Positions 17,948-27,152 are shown, numbered from the stretch's first letter. The stretch is DNA of 64,000 nt from Luteibacter yeojuensis (GCF_000964085.1 NZ_JZRB01000010.1:25185-89184), one strand, 5' to 3'. Translations and numbers: made by a program. The notes: generated by a model not told the origin, from the letters alone.

Positions 17948-19678
17948 ATGCCCCCCATGGCTGATAACGGCGTCGCTACCACGGATACGAGCTCGGCCGC
18001 GCGCATGCACTCGCTGAAGTCGCTCGCGCAGACGCCGGCGGCGCGCCAGCTGTTCATGCTGGCCGGTGTCGCCGGCGCCGTCGCCATCGGCATCGCCGCG
18101 GTGATGTGGTCGCGCGCGCCGAACTACGGCCTGCTGTATGGCGGCCTCGAGCAGAAGGATGCCGCCGCCGTCACGCAGGCGCTGCAGACCCAGAACGAGC
18201 CGTACACCCTCAGCGGTGATGGCAGCTCCATCTTCGTGCCGGCGGCCGATGTCGCCGCCGTGCGCCTCAAGCTTGCCGGCCAGGGCCTGCCGCAGGGCAG
18301 CGCCAATGCGCAGCCGCAGGCCGATTCGCCGTTTGGCATGAGCGACATGGCCGAGCGCTCGCGCTTCCAGTCGTCGCTCGAAGCCGACCTGGGCAGCACC
18401 ATCGCCGGCCTGCAGTCGGTGCGCGCCGCCCGCGTGCACCTGGCCATGCCCAAGCCCTCCGCCTTCATCCGCGACAACAAGCCGGCCAGCGCGTCGGTGG
18501 TCGTCACCCTATACCCGGGCCGCACGCTCGACCAGGGCCAGGTGGCCGCCATTGTCCATCTCGTGGCCGCCAGCGTGCCCGAGCTCGATACGCGCAATGT
18601 CTCGGTCATCGACCAGGGTGGCAACCTGCTCACGCAGAACGACCCGGATAGCCTCGCCGCGCAGGGCGATAACCGCCTGCGCCTGTCCAACCGCATCGAA
18701 GCCACCTACACGCAACGCGTCGAGGATCTGCTGGCCCCGCTCGTCGGCGCAGGCAAGGTGCGTGCGCAGGTGTTCGCCGACCTCGACTTCTCGTCCACCG
18801 AGAAGGCCAGCGAAACCTTCAACCACGACAACCCCGCGCTGCGCAGCGAACAGACCAGCAGCGATACGCGCACCGACCCCGCCGCCAGCAACGGTGGCGT
18901 GCCGGGCGCCCTGAGCAACCAGCCGCCCAACACGGGCGGCAACGCCACGGCCGCCAACCCCGCCGCGGGCAAGCCCGCCACGCCGGGCGCAGCGGGCCAG
19001 GCGGCCACCACGCAGACCGCGCAGACGCCGTCGCAGCAAACGCAAAGCGCCACGCGCAACTACGAGCTCGACCGCACCGTCAGCCACGTCACCGACCCGG
19101 CCGGCAAGGTCTCGCGCCTCACCGTCGCCGTCGTGGTCGACAACAAATCCGTGCCCGACAAGGATGGCAAGACCAAGAGCGTGCCGTTCACGGCGGAGGA
19201 ACTGCAGCGCCTCACCGACCTCACCAAGAACGCCGTCGGCTTCAGCGCCGCGCGTGGCGACAGCGTCAGCGTCATCAACGAACCGTTCCACGGCGTGGCC
19301 GCCGACGATGCGCCGGAAAGCCCCGCCTTCTGGGAGCGCCCCGGCATGCTCGACCTGATCAAGCAGGGCCTGGGTGTCATGGTGGCTCTCATCGTTGGTT
19401 TCTTCGTGCTGCGCCCGATGCTGAAGGGCCTGCTCAAGCCGGCGCCTGCGATGCACCAGGGCATGGCGCTTGCCAGCCCGATGCCCACCGTCTCGGTCAT
19501 GGTCGACGACAACGACATGGCGCCCGACCGCGTCAGCACCTCGTCCCAGGCCCAGATCGGCGGCCCGGCGCTGCTGGCGTACGAACAGAAGGTGGGCCTT
19601 GCCAAGCGCATGGCCGCCGAGAATCCGAAACAGGTGGCGCAGGTCGTGAAGAGCTGGGTGGGCGACGATGGCGGCTGA
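17948..19678 (+). CDS. fliF: MS-ring protein FliF
   Basis: 576 residues. Forms the inner-membrane MS ring that houses the export gate and carries the C ring. Two membrane segments flank a large periplasmic region: LFMLAGVAGAVAIGIAAVMW (about 35-54) and a second near residues 470-492 (LIKQGLGVMVALIVGFFVL). RBM features such as YGLLYGGLEQKDAAAV and RVHLAMPKPSAFIRD are clear. An Ala/Thr/Gln-rich insert occupies about 315-365. The C-terminal cytoplasmic tail binds FliG. The ATG at 17948 has AGGA close upstream; the ATG at 17957 is an alternative. The end overlaps fliG by 11 bases. Confidence 0.96.
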   Translation: MPPMADNGVATTDTSSAARMHSLKSLAQTPAARQLFMLAGVAGAVAIGIAAVMWSRAPNYGLLYGGLEQKDAAAVTQALQTQNEPYTLSGDGSSIFVPAADVAAVRLKLAGQGLPQGSANAQPQADSPFGMSDMAERSRFQSSLEADLGSTIAGLQSVRAARVHLAMPKPSAFIRDNKPASASVVVTLYPGRTLDQGQVAAIVHLVAASVPELDTRNVSVIDQGGNLLTQNDPDSLAAQGDNRLRLSNRIEATYTQRVEDLLAPLVGAGKVRAQVFADLDFSSTEKASETFNHDNPALRSEQTSSDTRTDPAASNGGVPGALSNQPPNTGGNATAANPAAGKPATPGAAGQAATTQTAQTPSQQTQSATRNYELDRTVSHVTDPAGKVSRLTVAVVVDNKSVPDKDGKTKSVPFTAEELQRLTDLTKNAVGFSAARGDSVSVINEPFHGVAADDAPESPAFWERPGMLDLIKQGLGVMVALIVGFFVLRPMLKGLLKPAPAMHQGMALASPMPTVSVMVDDNDMAPDRVSTSSQAQIGGPALLAYEQKVGLAKRMAAENPKQVAQVVKSWVGDDGG

Positions 19679-20678
19679 TAAAGAAATCCTCACGGGCGCG
19701 CAGAAAGCCGCGATCCTGCTCCTTACCCTGGGCGAGGAAGACGCGGCCAGCATCCTGAAGCACCTCGGCGCGCGCGATGTGCAGGCCGTGGGCACCGCCA
19801 TGGCGCAGCTGAAGAACGTGTCGAAGGAACAGGTCGACTCGGTGCTGACCAAGCTGCAGGAAGACGTCGGACAGCACACGGCCATCGGCGTGGGCACCGA
19901 AGACTACATCCGCCGCATCCTGGTCAACGCGCTGGGCGAGAACAAGGCCGGTGGCCTCATCGACCGCATCCTCCTGGGCCGCAGCAGCAAGGGCCTGGAG
20001 TCGCTGAAGTGGATGGAGAGCCGCGCCATCGCCGAGATGATCGGCCAGGAACACCCGCAGATCATCGCGCTGGTCATGGCACACCTCGAGGCCGACCAGG
20101 CCGCCGAAGTCATCGGCTACCTGCCGGCGCGCACGCGCAGCGACGTGGTCATGCGCATCGCCACGCTCGATGGCGTGCAGCCGCATGCCCTCAACGAGCT
20201 CGACGAAATCATGGAGCGCCAGTTCTCCGGCAACTCCAGCAAGCTCAAGTCGGCCACCGTCGGTGGCCTCAAGGCCGCGGCCGACATCCTCAATGCCATG
20301 GAGACCTCGCGCGAGGCCGAGCTCATGGGCGCCATCCGTGGCGTCGACTCGAGCCTCAGCGAGCGCATCGAAGAACTCATGTTCGTGTTCGACGACCTGG
20401 CCGAGCTCGACGACCGCAGCATGCAGGTGCTGTTGCGCGAAGTGCCGTCGGCGCGCCTCATCACCGCGCTCAAGGGCGCGGATGTCTCCATCCGCGAGAA
20501 GATTTTCGCCAACATGTCCAAGCGTGCCGCCGACATGCTGCGCGACGACCTGGAAGTGAAGGGCCCCGTGCGCCTGTCCGAGGTGGATGCGGCGCAGAAG
20601 GAAGTGCTTGCCACCGCGCGCCGCCTGGCTGACGCGGGCCAGATCAATCTCGCCGGCGGCGGGGAAGAGTTCGTCTGA
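19668..20678 (+). CDS. fliG: Motor switch protein FliG
   Basis: 336 residues, the usual length. C-ring rotor protein that contacts the stator and FliF. It has the N-terminal GAQKAAILLLTLGEEDAASI, the EHPQIIALVMAHL middle motif (about 125-138) and a C-terminal torque helix region with charged residues (VDSSLSERIEELMFVFDDL and following DDRSMQVLLREV). It overlaps both fliF (upstream) and fliH (downstream, ATGA). Confidence 0.97.
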   Translation: MAADKEILTGAQKAAILLLTLGEEDAASILKHLGARDVQAVGTAMAQLKNVSKEQVDSVLTKLQEDVGQHTAIGVGTEDYIRRILVNALGENKAGGLIDRILLGRSSKGLESLKWMESRAIAEMIGQEHPQIIALVMAHLEADQAAEVIGYLPARTRSDVVMRIATLDGVQPHALNELDEIMERQFSGNSSKLKSATVGGLKAAADILNAMETSREAELMGAIRGVDSSLSERIEELMFVFDDLAELDDRSMQVLLREVPSARLITALKGADVSIREKIFANMSKRAADMLRDDLEVKGPVRLSEVDAAQKEVLATARRLADAGQINLAGGGEEFV

Positions 20679-21355
20679 TGAGCCTTACCTCCATCCTCTC
20701 GCGCGAGCGCGTCGAACAGTTCGAGCGCTGGGAGCTGCCGGTCGTCGGCATGCCCGGCCACGTCGCGCACAACGACGAGCCCGAGGAAGACGACGCCCCG
20801 CACCGGCCGACGGTCGCGGAGCTCGAGGCCATTGAACGCCAGGCGCGCGAGGAAGGTTTCAACGCCGGCCTGAACGAGGGCCGTGCCATGGCCCGGCGCG
20901 AGCTGGCCGCCCAGGTGGCACGCCTCGACGCCCTGTTCGCCGCGGTGGAGCGCCCCTTCGCCGAGCTCGACAACGACGTGGCGGGTGATCTCGCCGCGCT
21001 GGCCACGCTCATCGCCGAGCGCGTGCTGGGCTACGACATCGCCGCGCGCCCGGAGAAGATCCTCGACGTGGTGCACCAGGCCGTCGACGCGCTGCCGGCG
21101 GCGTCGCGCCATATCAAGATCCACCTGAATCCCGCGGATGCCGCGCTGGTGCGCGAGCACCGTTCGGGTACCGACCACGAGGGCACGGTGGTCGATGACG
21201 CCGCGCTCGAGCGCGGCGACGTGCGCCTGGAAAGCGAGCACTCGCGCCTTGATGCGCGCGTGCGGACCCGTCTCGCCGCCGTCATCGACAGCGTCATGGT
21301 GGGGCAGGGTGCGGCTGACGACACCGCCGACGACGACGCGGCTGCCGCGCCGTGA
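20678..21355 (+). CDS. fliH: Flagellar export ATPase regulator FliH
   Basis: 225 residues. Binds FliI, holds it in an inactive state and anchors it to the C ring. The N-terminus is acidic, the middle shows the Gly-x-x-x-Gly-type helix ([21 protein letters not shown] starting near 50), and the C-terminal FliH/V-ATPase-E-like domain includes [21 protein letters not shown]. Sequence is poorly conserved, as is normal; order between fliG and fliI supports it. The fliI GTG overlaps its stop. Confidence 0.92.
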   Translation: MSLTSILSRERVEQFERWELPVVGMPGHVAHNDEPEEDDAPHRPTVAELEAIERQAREEGFNAGLNEGRAMARRELAAQVARLDALFAAVERPFAELDNDVAGDLAALATLIAERVLGYDIAARPEKILDVVHQAVDALPAASRHIKIHLNPADAALVREHRSGTDHEGTVVDDAALERGDVRLESEHSRLDARVRTRLAAVIDSVMVGQGAADDTADDDAAAAP

Positions 21356-22713
21356 GCGCGGATAACCACAAGGCCACGCGCAACGCGCACTGGCGCGATG
21401 CCCTCGCGGTGCAGCGCGCCAGCGTCGAACGCGTGCGCCCGTTGCAGGCCGAGGGCAAGCTGCGCCGCGTGGTGGGCCTTACGCTCGAGGCCGTGGGTTG
21501 CGAAGCGCCCGTGGGCTCGCGCTGCATGGTCGCGGGTGCCGATGGCAAGCAGCTCGAAACCGAGGTGGTCGGCTTCTCCGACGGCCGCCTGCTGCTGATG
21601 CCCACCGGCGAAATGCATGGCGTGCTGCCCAACGCGCGCGTCACGCCCGTGGCTTCCGTCTCCGGTATCCCGGTGGGTGATGCGCTGCTGGGCCGCGTCA
21701 TCGGCCCCGATGGCGTGCCGCTCGACGGCATGGGCCCGCTGCTGGCGCGCGACCGCGCGCCGCTGCGCCGCGACCCCATCAACCCGATGCTGCGCCAGCC
21801 CATCGATACGCCACTCGATACGGGCGTGCGGGCCATCAATTCGTTGCTCACCGTGGGCCGTGGCCAGCGCATCGGCCTGTTCGCGGGCTCGGGCGTGGGC
21901 AAGTCCACGCTGATGGGCATGATGACGCGCTTCACCAATGCCGACGTGGTGGTGGTGGGCCTCATCGGCGAGCGCGGCCGCGAAGTGAAGGAATTCGTCG
22001 ACCACACGCTGGGGGAGGAAGGCCGCCGCCGCGCGGTCGTCATCGCCGCGCCGGCCGACGCGCCGCCGCTGTCGCGCCTGCGCGGTGCGCAGGTGGCCAC
22101 GGCCGTCGCCGAACATTTCCGCGACCAGGGCCTGCGCGTGCTGCTGCTCATGGATTCGCTCACCCGCTATGCGCAGGCGCAGCGCGAGATCGCGCTCGCC
22201 ATCGGCGAGCCGCCCGCCACGAAGGGCTACCCGCCGTCGGTGTTCGCGATGCTGCCCGCGCTTGTCGAGCGCGCCGGCAACGATGCCGAGGGGCGTGGTT
22301 CCATCACGGCGTTTTACACCGTGCTCACCGAAGGCGACGACTACCGCCACGACCCCATCGCCGATTCGGCGCGCGCCATCCTCGACGGCCATATCGTGCT
22401 ATCACGCGACCTGGCCGAGGCGGGCCATTACCCGGCCATCGATATCGAGGCGTCGATCAGCCGCGTCATGCATTCGGTGGTGAGCAAGGACCACATGCGC
22501 GCCGCGCAGCGGTTCCGCCAGGTGTACTCGGCGTACCGCCAGCAGCGCGACCTCATCGCCGTGGGCGCGTACCAAAAAGGCAGCGACCCGCGCACCGACG
22601 AGGCCATCGCGCTATACCCCAGGCTTTCGGCGTTCCTGCAGCAGGAAACCGATACGCCCGTCTACCTCGACGAAGCCGAAGCCGGCCTCGTTGACGCCGC
22701 CAGGGCCAACTGA
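21352..22713 (+). CDS. fliI: Flagellar type III export ATPase FliI
   Basis: 453 residues, GTG start overlapping the fliH stop. An F1-beta-like ATPase that energises export of rod, hook and filament proteins. Walker [18 protein letters not shown] (about 180-196), the conserved [13 protein letters not shown], and Walker B-type [20 protein letters not shown] with [18 protein letters not shown] are all intact. Its stop overlaps the fliJ ATG. Confidence 0.97.
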   Translation: MSADNHKATRNAHWRDALAVQRASVERVRPLQAEGKLRRVVGLTLEAVGCEAPVGSRCMVAGADGKQLETEVVGFSDGRLLLMPTGEMHGVLPNARVTPVASVSGIPVGDALLGRVIGPDGVPLDGMGPLLARDRAPLRRDPINPMLRQPIDTPLDTGVRAINSLLTVGRGQRIGLFAGSGVGKSTLMGMMTRFTNADVVVVGLIGERGREVKEFVDHTLGEEGRRRAVVIAAPADAPPLSRLRGAQVATAVAEHFRDQGLRVLLLMDSLTRYAQAQREIALAIGEPPATKGYPPSVFAMLPALVERAGNDAEGRGSITAFYTVLTEGDDYRHDPIADSARAILDGHIVLSRDLAEAGHYPAIDIEASISRVMHSVVSKDHMRAAQRFRQVYSAYRQQRDLIAVGAYQKGSDPRTDEAIALYPRLSAFLQQETDTPVYLDEAEAGLVDAARAN

Positions 22714-23156
22714 TGCCCTCGCGCGCCGACCGCCTGCAGCCCGTGGTGGATCTCGCTGCCGAGAAAGCGGAGGAGGCCACGCGCGCGCTCGCACTGCACC
22801 AGCGCGCGCTGGCGGAGTCGGAGCACCAGCTCACCGAGCTGCGCCGCTACCGCAACGAATACGCCGAGATGCCCTCGGGCATCGGCGTGCAGGAGCTGCT
22901 GAACCGCCAGCAGTTCCTGCAGAAGATCGACCTGGCCATCGTCCAGCAGCTGGGCGAGGTGCAGCGCCGCGAGCGCGCGCTCACCGAGGCCCGCACCGGT
23001 TGGGCTGACGCACGCGGCCGTGCCAAGGCTTTGGATTCGGTCACGGCGAAATACCGTGAACAGGAGCGCAAGTCGCAGGATCGCCGCGAGCAGGAGCAGG
23101 CTGACGAACGCTCGCAATACCGCCGCAACCGCTCTTCGAACGACCCCATCGAGTGA
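22713..23156 (+). CDS. fliJ: Flagellar export chaperone/stalk protein FliJ
   Basis: 147 residues, a charged antiparallel coiled coil throughout (RADRLQPVVDLAAEKAEEAT at the start, Arg/Glu/Gln-rich end). FliJ forms the stalk of the FliHIJ ATPase complex and couples it to FlhA. Assigned by length, coiled-coil character and position after fliI. The following fliK frame overlaps or nearly abuts its stop. Confidence 0.93.
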   Translation: MPSRADRLQPVVDLAAEKAEEATRALALHQRALAESEHQLTELRRYRNEYAEMPSGIGVQELLNRQQFLQKIDLAIVQQLGEVQRRERALTEARTGWADARGRAKALDSVTAKYREQERKSQDRREQEQADERSQYRRNRSSNDPIE

Positions 23157-23161
23157 AACGC

Positions 23162-24307
23162 ATGAACAACGCCTCGCTGCTCCTCAACGTCGCCCGACCG
23201 TCCACCGCTGCCACGTCGGCGACACCCGTCGCGGGTAGCACCGCCTCGTCCGGCACGCCGTCATCGAAGGGCTTCGACCACGCGATGGATGCCGCGCACG
23301 CGGACGCTCGCAAGGACGACGCCGCGAAGAAGGACGATGCGTCGTCCAGCAACACCGCGAACGGCGCGACGAACACGCCCGCCGGCAAGGCCGCTGGCGA
23401 CAAGGCGGGTGCGAAAGACGCGAAGAAGAGCGACGACACCGCGAAGAAGGAGGACAAGGCGACGGACGATACGTCGATCGCCGCCTCCGTGCTCGCGCTG
23501 ATCGGCGTGCCGACGCAGGTCACGCAGGTGGCCGCCAAGGCACTCGGCGTCGCCAGGGACGTGGCCACCGGCCACGCGGGCGATGCGCTCGCCACGCTAA
23601 CGGGCGTTGGCAACGCCGGCGATACCGCCGAAGGCGTGGCCGCCGCGAAAGACGGTGGCCTCGGTGCCCTCGGCCTCGCCGCGCAGGGCGCCGCCGACGC
23701 GAACGCCAGCGCCCCCGCCGCCAACCCCTTTGCCGCGCTGATGGCGGCCGAAGGCGCGGGCACGGGTGCCGCCACGGGCAGCGACAAGGACGATGGCAAG
23801 GGCACCGACCTGTCGCTCGCCGGCCCCATGCCGTTCGCGCACGCGCCGGGCGCCACGCCGCTGGATGGCCCCATACAACTGCAGGCCACGCAGCCGGCCA
23901 CCACGCCACAGTTCACGCAGGAACTGGGCGAGCAGATCGCGTGGATGGGCAGCGCGGCGGGCAGCATTAAGGAAGCCCGTATCAAGCTGCACCCGGAAGA
24001 ACTGGGCAGCATGGATGTGCGCGTCAACGTCGACGGTGGCAAGGTGAATGTCGCGATCATGGCGCAGCACCCCGCGGCCGTGCATGCCGTGCAGCAGACC
24101 CTCGCCAACCTCGACAGCATGCTGGCCCACCATGGCCTTTCGCTCGGCCAGGCCGACGTGAACCAGGGCGGCGCGCAGCAGGGTGGCAACGGCGGTGCGC
24201 CGGGGCAGGGCCCCGGGCAGGGCGGCGCGGGCGGCCATGAGGGCGAGGCCCTCTCGGTCGCCAGCACCTCGCGCGTCTCCCGCGGCCTCGTCGACGAAAC
24301 GGCGTGA
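23162..24307 (+). CDS. fliK: Hook-length control protein FliK
   Basis: 381 residues from the ATG; a GTG at 23153 overlapping the fliJ stop would add three residues. The N-terminal two-thirds is low-complexity Ala/Asp/Lys/Thr, consistent with the extended ruler. The C-terminal Flg_hook domain (about 255-355) is clear: the IKLHPEELGSMDVRVNVDGG motif switches FlhB substrate specificity when the hook is complete. A Gly/Gln-rich tail follows. Last gene of the fliE operon. Confidence 0.93.
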   Translation: MNNASLLLNVARPSTAATSATPVAGSTASSGTPSSKGFDHAMDAAHADARKDDAAKKDDASSSNTANGATNTPAGKAAGDKAGAKDAKKSDDTAKKEDKATDDTSIAASVLALIGVPTQVTQVAAKALGVARDVATGHAGDALATLTGVGNAGDTAEGVAAAKDGGLGALGLAAQGAADANASAPAANPFAALMAAEGAGTGAATGSDKDDGKGTDLSLAGPMPFAHAPGATPLDGPIQLQATQPATTPQFTQELGEQIAWMGSAAGSIKEARIKLHPEELGSMDVRVNVDGGKVNVAIMAQHPAAVHAVQQTLANLDSMLAHHGLSLGQADVNQGGAQQGGNGGAPGQGPGQGGAGGHEGEALSVASTSRVSRGLVDETA

Positions 24308-24316
24308 CGCGGCACT

Positions 24317-24338
24317 GCGCGACGTACTGACGTCGCGC
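24317..24338 (+). terminator. Hairpin after fliK
   Basis: GCGCGACGT-ACTG-ACGTCGCGC is a perfect nine-base-pair stem with a four-base loop, nine bases after the fliK stop, followed by GTCAATTTT. It reads as a moderately T-tailed terminator of the fliE operon. Because it also contains TGACG/CGTCA half-sites like those before fleQ and fliN, an operator role is possible. Confidence 0.55.
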
Positions 24339-24429
24339 GTCAATTTTCCGCCAAGCGCGGCACAAGCCGACGTTTGCCGGAAACTCCTTGAAAAGCGGCC
24401 TCTGGAGCATCCCAAGGGCATGGCCCCGA

Positions 24430-24444
24430 TGGCACGCCGCTTGC
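24430..24444 (+). promoter_or_regulatory. Sigma-54 promoter of fliLM
   Basis: TGGCAC-GCCGC-TTGC is a perfect -24/-12 element 68 bases before the fliL ATG. A GCGTCAATTTTCCGCC element lies 93 bases upstream of it, closely matching one before the fliN promoter. Confidence 0.85.
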
Positions 24445-24511
24445 AACAATACCTGCGGGGCCCGCATGGGCCGGAACCACACCGCATTTGAATCCACGAG
24501 GTCGCGCTGGC

Positions 24512-25012
24512 ATGGCCGCAGCAAAGAAAGAAGCCGCTGAAGAGGGTGGCAAGAAAAAAGGCAAGGGCAAGCTCCTGCTCATCGTCGGCGCGCTGGTCGT
24601 GCTGGCTGCCGGTGGCGGCGGCGCCTTCTTCATGCTCAAGGGCAAGCACCCCAAGAGCGCCGAGCAGGCCGCGGCCGAGGCCGCCAAGGCCAAGCCCGCG
24701 CTGTACCTGCAGCTCGACCCGGCGTTTGTCGTCAATTTCCAGGACGACACCGCCCTGCGCTTCCTCCAGGTGGGCGTCAACGTCATGTCGCACGACCCGG
24801 AAGCCATCAATGCCACCAAGGAAGCCGACCCGGAGATCCGCAACGCCCTGCTCATGCTGTTCTCGGCGCAGGACGTGAAATCGCTTTCCGATATCAAGGG
24901 CAAGCAGAAGCTCCAGGCCGCCGCGCTGGCCGAAGTGCAGCGCGTGCTGAAGGAAAAGATCGGCAAACCGGGCGTCGACGCCCTGTATTTCACCAGCTTC
25001 ATCATGCAGTGA
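24512..25012 (+). CDS. fliL: Flagellar basal-body/stator-associated protein FliL
   Basis: 166 residues. Inner-membrane protein with one N-terminal helix (LLLIVGALVVLAAGGGGAFFML, about 23-44) after a Lys-rich cytoplasmic start, and a periplasmic stomatin-like domain (YLQLDPAFVVNF, then DPEIRNALLMLFSAQDVKSLSD). It supports stator function. The ATG at 24512 is chosen over an in-frame TTG at 24488 because it has GAGG upstream and gives a normal N-terminus. Confidence 0.94.
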   Translation: MAAAKKEAAEEGGKKKGKGKLLLIVGALVVLAAGGGGAFFMLKGKHPKSAEQAAAEAAKAKPALYLQLDPAFVVNFQDDTALRFLQVGVNVMSHDPEAINATKEADPEIRNALLMLFSAQDVKSLSDIKGKQKLQAAALAEVQRVLKEKIGKPGVDALYFTSFIMQ

Positions 25013-25028
25013 CGGGAGCCGTCCAGCC

Positions 25029-26045
25029 ATGAGCGACATCCTTACCCAGGAAGAAATCGACGCCCTCCTCGCTGGCGTGGAGGGTGGCGCCGTGGAGACG
25101 GACGAGGCCCCGCCGCCGCCGCCCGGCTCGGTGCTCGACTATGATTTCACCCAGCAGGACCGCATCGTCCGCGGCCGCCTGCCCACGCTCGAGATGGTGA
25201 ACGACCGTTTCGCCCGTTATTTCCGCGCCAACCTGTTCAATGTGCTGCGGAAATCGTGCGAGGTCTCGGTGCTTGGCGTGAAAATGACCAAGTTCAACGA
25301 GTACGTCCATTCGCTGGCCGTGCCGAGCAACCTCAACCTCATCCGCATCAAGCCGTTGCGCGGCACCGCGCTGTTCGTGTTCGAGCCGCGCCTGGTCTTC
25401 ACCGTCATCGATAACTTCTTCGGTGGCGATGGCCGTTACCACGCCCGCATCGAGGGCCGGGATTTCACCCCGACCGAAAACCGCGTCATCCAGATCGTGC
25501 TGGCCGAGGCGTTTTCGGCCATGGCCGAGGCGTGGGCGCCCGTGCTGAAAATGCAGTACGAGTTCCTCAATTCCGAGATCAACCCGCAGTTCGCCAACAT
25601 CGTGAGCCCCACCGAAACCGTGGTGGTATCGCGTTTCCACGTGGAGCTCGACGGCGGTGGTGGTGAAATCCACCTCACCCTGCCGTACTCGATGGTGGAG
25701 CCCATCCGCGAACTGCTGGATGCCGGCGTGCAGAGCGACCGGGCCGAGCGCGACGAGCGCTGGATCCAGAACCTGCACGAGGAAATCCTCGACGCCGAGG
25801 TGGAGGTCACCTCCATGCTGGCAGAGGCCCGCCTCACCATCGGCGATTTCCTGCACCTGCGCAAAGGCGACATCATCCCCATCAACCTGCCTGACCTGGC
25901 CACCGTCTTTGCCGAAGACGTGCCGATCTTCCGCGGCCGCATGGCCAACGCGGCGGGCAACAAGGCCGTGCAGTTCGAATCGCACATGCGCCGGCCGGCG
26001 CTGGCGAAGGCCGCGCTGCCTGCCCCCGCCGAAGAGCCCGCCTAG
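25029..26045 (+). CDS. fliM: Motor switch protein FliM
   Basis: 338 residues. C-ring protein that receives phosphorylated CheY and sets rotation direction. The extreme N-terminus holds the CheY-binding peptide LTQEEIDALLAGV (residues 5-17); the middle CheC-like domain and the C-terminal SpoA domain (about 260-320, LHLRKGDIIPINLPD) follow. It starts 16 bases after fliL. Unusually, fliN does not follow closely: a 341-base gap with a REP pair intervenes. Confidence 0.97.
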   Translation: MSDILTQEEIDALLAGVEGGAVETDEAPPPPPGSVLDYDFTQQDRIVRGRLPTLEMVNDRFARYFRANLFNVLRKSCEVSVLGVKMTKFNEYVHSLAVPSNLNLIRIKPLRGTALFVFEPRLVFTVIDNFFGGDGRYHARIEGRDFTPTENRVIQIVLAEAFSAMAEAWAPVLKMQYEFLNSEINPQFANIVSPTETVVVSRFHVELDGGGGEIHLTLPYSMVEPIRELLDAGVQSDRAERDERWIQNLHEEILDAEVEVTSMLAEARLTIGDFLHLRKGDIIPINLPDLATVFAEDVPIFRGRMANAAGNKAVQFESHMRRPALAKAALPAPAEEPA

Positions 26046-26077
26046 CAGCCGGGGCAGCAGGGCGGCAGCACAAACCA

Positions 26078-26144
26078 TGTGGGAGCGCGATTGCGCGCGA
26101 TGGGTGCTCGCCGCAGACCCATCGCGCGCAAGCGCGCTCCCACA
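26078..26144. repeat. Inverted REP pair in the fliM-fliN gap
   Basis: Two 27-base arms (26078-26104 and 26118-26144) are inverted relative to each other with one mismatch and a 13-base centre. Each begins GTGGGA and carries its own small hairpin GCGCG-(A/C)TTG-CGCGC followed by GATGGG. The whole can fold into a long hairpin that may end the fliLM message. Same family as copies at 36992, 37193, 41976, 42523, 44252, 44307, 61974 and 63857. Confidence 0.85.
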
Positions 26145-26246
26145 GTTCTCACAGGCCTCCCATGGTTTTTTGCTGACGGGTCATTCACTGACGTCAAATG
26201 ACCGTCATGGTGACTAACTGCCGTCGTGCGTCAGGTTTCCGCCATG

Positions 26247-26277
26247 AGCCCCTGCCTGCCAAAAACAGGTAGGGGCT
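26247..26277. other. 12-bp hairpin in the fliN leader region
   Basis: AGCCCCTGCCTG and CAGGTAGGGGCT pair over 12 positions (one G-U type pair) around a CCAAAAA loop. It lies 52 bases before the -24 element of the fliN promoter. It could be a regulatory protein site or a remnant terminator. The complete fliM-fliN gap (26046-26386) holds the REP pair, several TGACG/CGTCA half-sites (26174-26233), this hairpin and the promoter, and no gene. Confidence 0.45.
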
Positions 26278-26328
26278 AATTGCTTGATAAGTAGGTAAAA
26301 ATCGTCTCTCCGCCACGCGCCAAATCCA

Positions 26329-26343
26329 TGGCACGCCGTTTGC
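26329..26343 (+). promoter_or_regulatory. Sigma-54 promoter of fliNOPQR-flhB
   Basis: TGGCAC-GCCGT-TTGC is a perfect -24/-12 element with GG-N10-GC spacing, 44 bases before the fliN ATG at 26387. Transcription from it would start after the in-frame ATG at 26348, which rules out that longer start. Confidence 0.85.
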
Positions 26344-26386
26344 TTCCATGGGGATGTCATCCCAGCAACGCATCGGACCCCCGGAC

Positions 26387-26719
26387 ATGAACGAACCCAG
26401 CCTGCTCGAACCCGTCGACGGCGCCGCCGACCTCACCAAGTCCATGGGCCTTGGCGCTGATGTGAACCTCGACGTCATCCTCGATGTCCCGGTCACCATG
26501 GCCATGGAAGTGGGCCGCACCAAGATCAGCATCCGCAACCTGCTCCAGCTCAACCAGGGCTCGGTGGTCGAACTCGACCGCGCCGCTGGCGAGCCGCTGG
26601 ATGTATTCGTCAACGGCACGCTCGTGGCCCATGGCGAGGTGGTGGTGATCAACGAGAAGTTCGGCATCCGCCTCACCGACGTGATCAGCCCCGCCGAACG
26701 CGTCCGCAAGCTCCGCTGA
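26387..26719 (+). CDS. fliN: Motor switch protein FliN
   Basis: 110 residues. C-ring protein at the base of the switch and a docking site for the FliH-FliI export complex. The SpoA domain is clear: VNLDVILDVPVTMAMEVGRT, then LLQLNQGSVVELDRAAGEPLDVFVNG and GEVVVINEKFGIRL. The start at 26387 is dictated by the sigma-54 promoter just upstream. First gene of fliNOPQR-flhB, split from fliLM. Confidence 0.96.
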   Translation: MNEPSLLEPVDGAADLTKSMGLGADVNLDVILDVPVTMAMEVGRTKISIRNLLQLNQGSVVELDRAAGEPLDVFVNGTLVAHGEVVVINEKFGIRLTDVISPAERVRKLR

Positions 26720-26729
26720 GGGCCCACCC

Positions 26730-27152
26730 ATGCGCCGTATCGTCGCTGCCCTGGCGGGTGGCCTCCTTCCCTGCGCCCTGCTGGCGGCCCCGGCACCGGT
26801 GGCCGCCCAGGCGGTGGATTCGGGTGCGGAGATCGTCCGCGTCCTGGTCAGCCTGCTGGGTGTGGTGGCGCTCATCTTCTTTGTCGGCTGGCTTAGCCGC
26901 CGCGCCCAGGCCCGCGTGCGCCCGGGTGGCCGGAAAATCCGCGTCATCGAGACCCTGCCGGTGGGCATGAAGGAAAAGGTGGTGTTGCTGGAAGTCGGCG
27001 GCACGCAGCTGCTGGTCGGCGCCTCGCCCACCGGCGGCCTGCGTACCCTGCACGTGCTCGATACCCCGGTCCAGGACGACGCCACGCCACCGTCGGCCAC
27101 GCCGGCGATCCGCGGTTTCCGCGACATCCTCAGCCAGTGGAAGCGTCCATGA
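26730..27152 (+). CDS. fliO: Flagellar export apparatus protein FliO
   Basis: 140 residues. Small membrane protein that helps assemble the FliP ring. A Sec-like hydrophobic start ([20 protein letters not shown]) is followed by one strong membrane helix ([21 protein letters not shown], about 34-54) and a cytoplasmic domain with [20 protein letters not shown]. Poorly conserved family; the position before fliP supports it. Its stop overlaps the fliP ATG. Confidence 0.9.
   Translation: MRRIVAALAGGLLPCALLAAPAPVAAQAVDSGAEIVRVLVSLLGVVALIFFVGWLSRRAQARVRPGGRKIRVIETLPVGMKEKVVLLEVGGTQLLVGASPTGGLRTLHVLDTPVQDDATPPSATPAIRGFRDILSQWKRP

Noticed and set aside
26078..26144. Inverted repeats as a CRISPR or attachment site
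   Set aside because: Only two arms, no regular spacers, and the same unit occurs singly elsewhere with the GTGG head, so REP is the better reading.
26348..26386. Longer FliN N-terminus from the ATG at 26348
   Set aside because: The start lies only five bases past the -12 element of a perfect sigma-54 promoter, before the expected transcription start.
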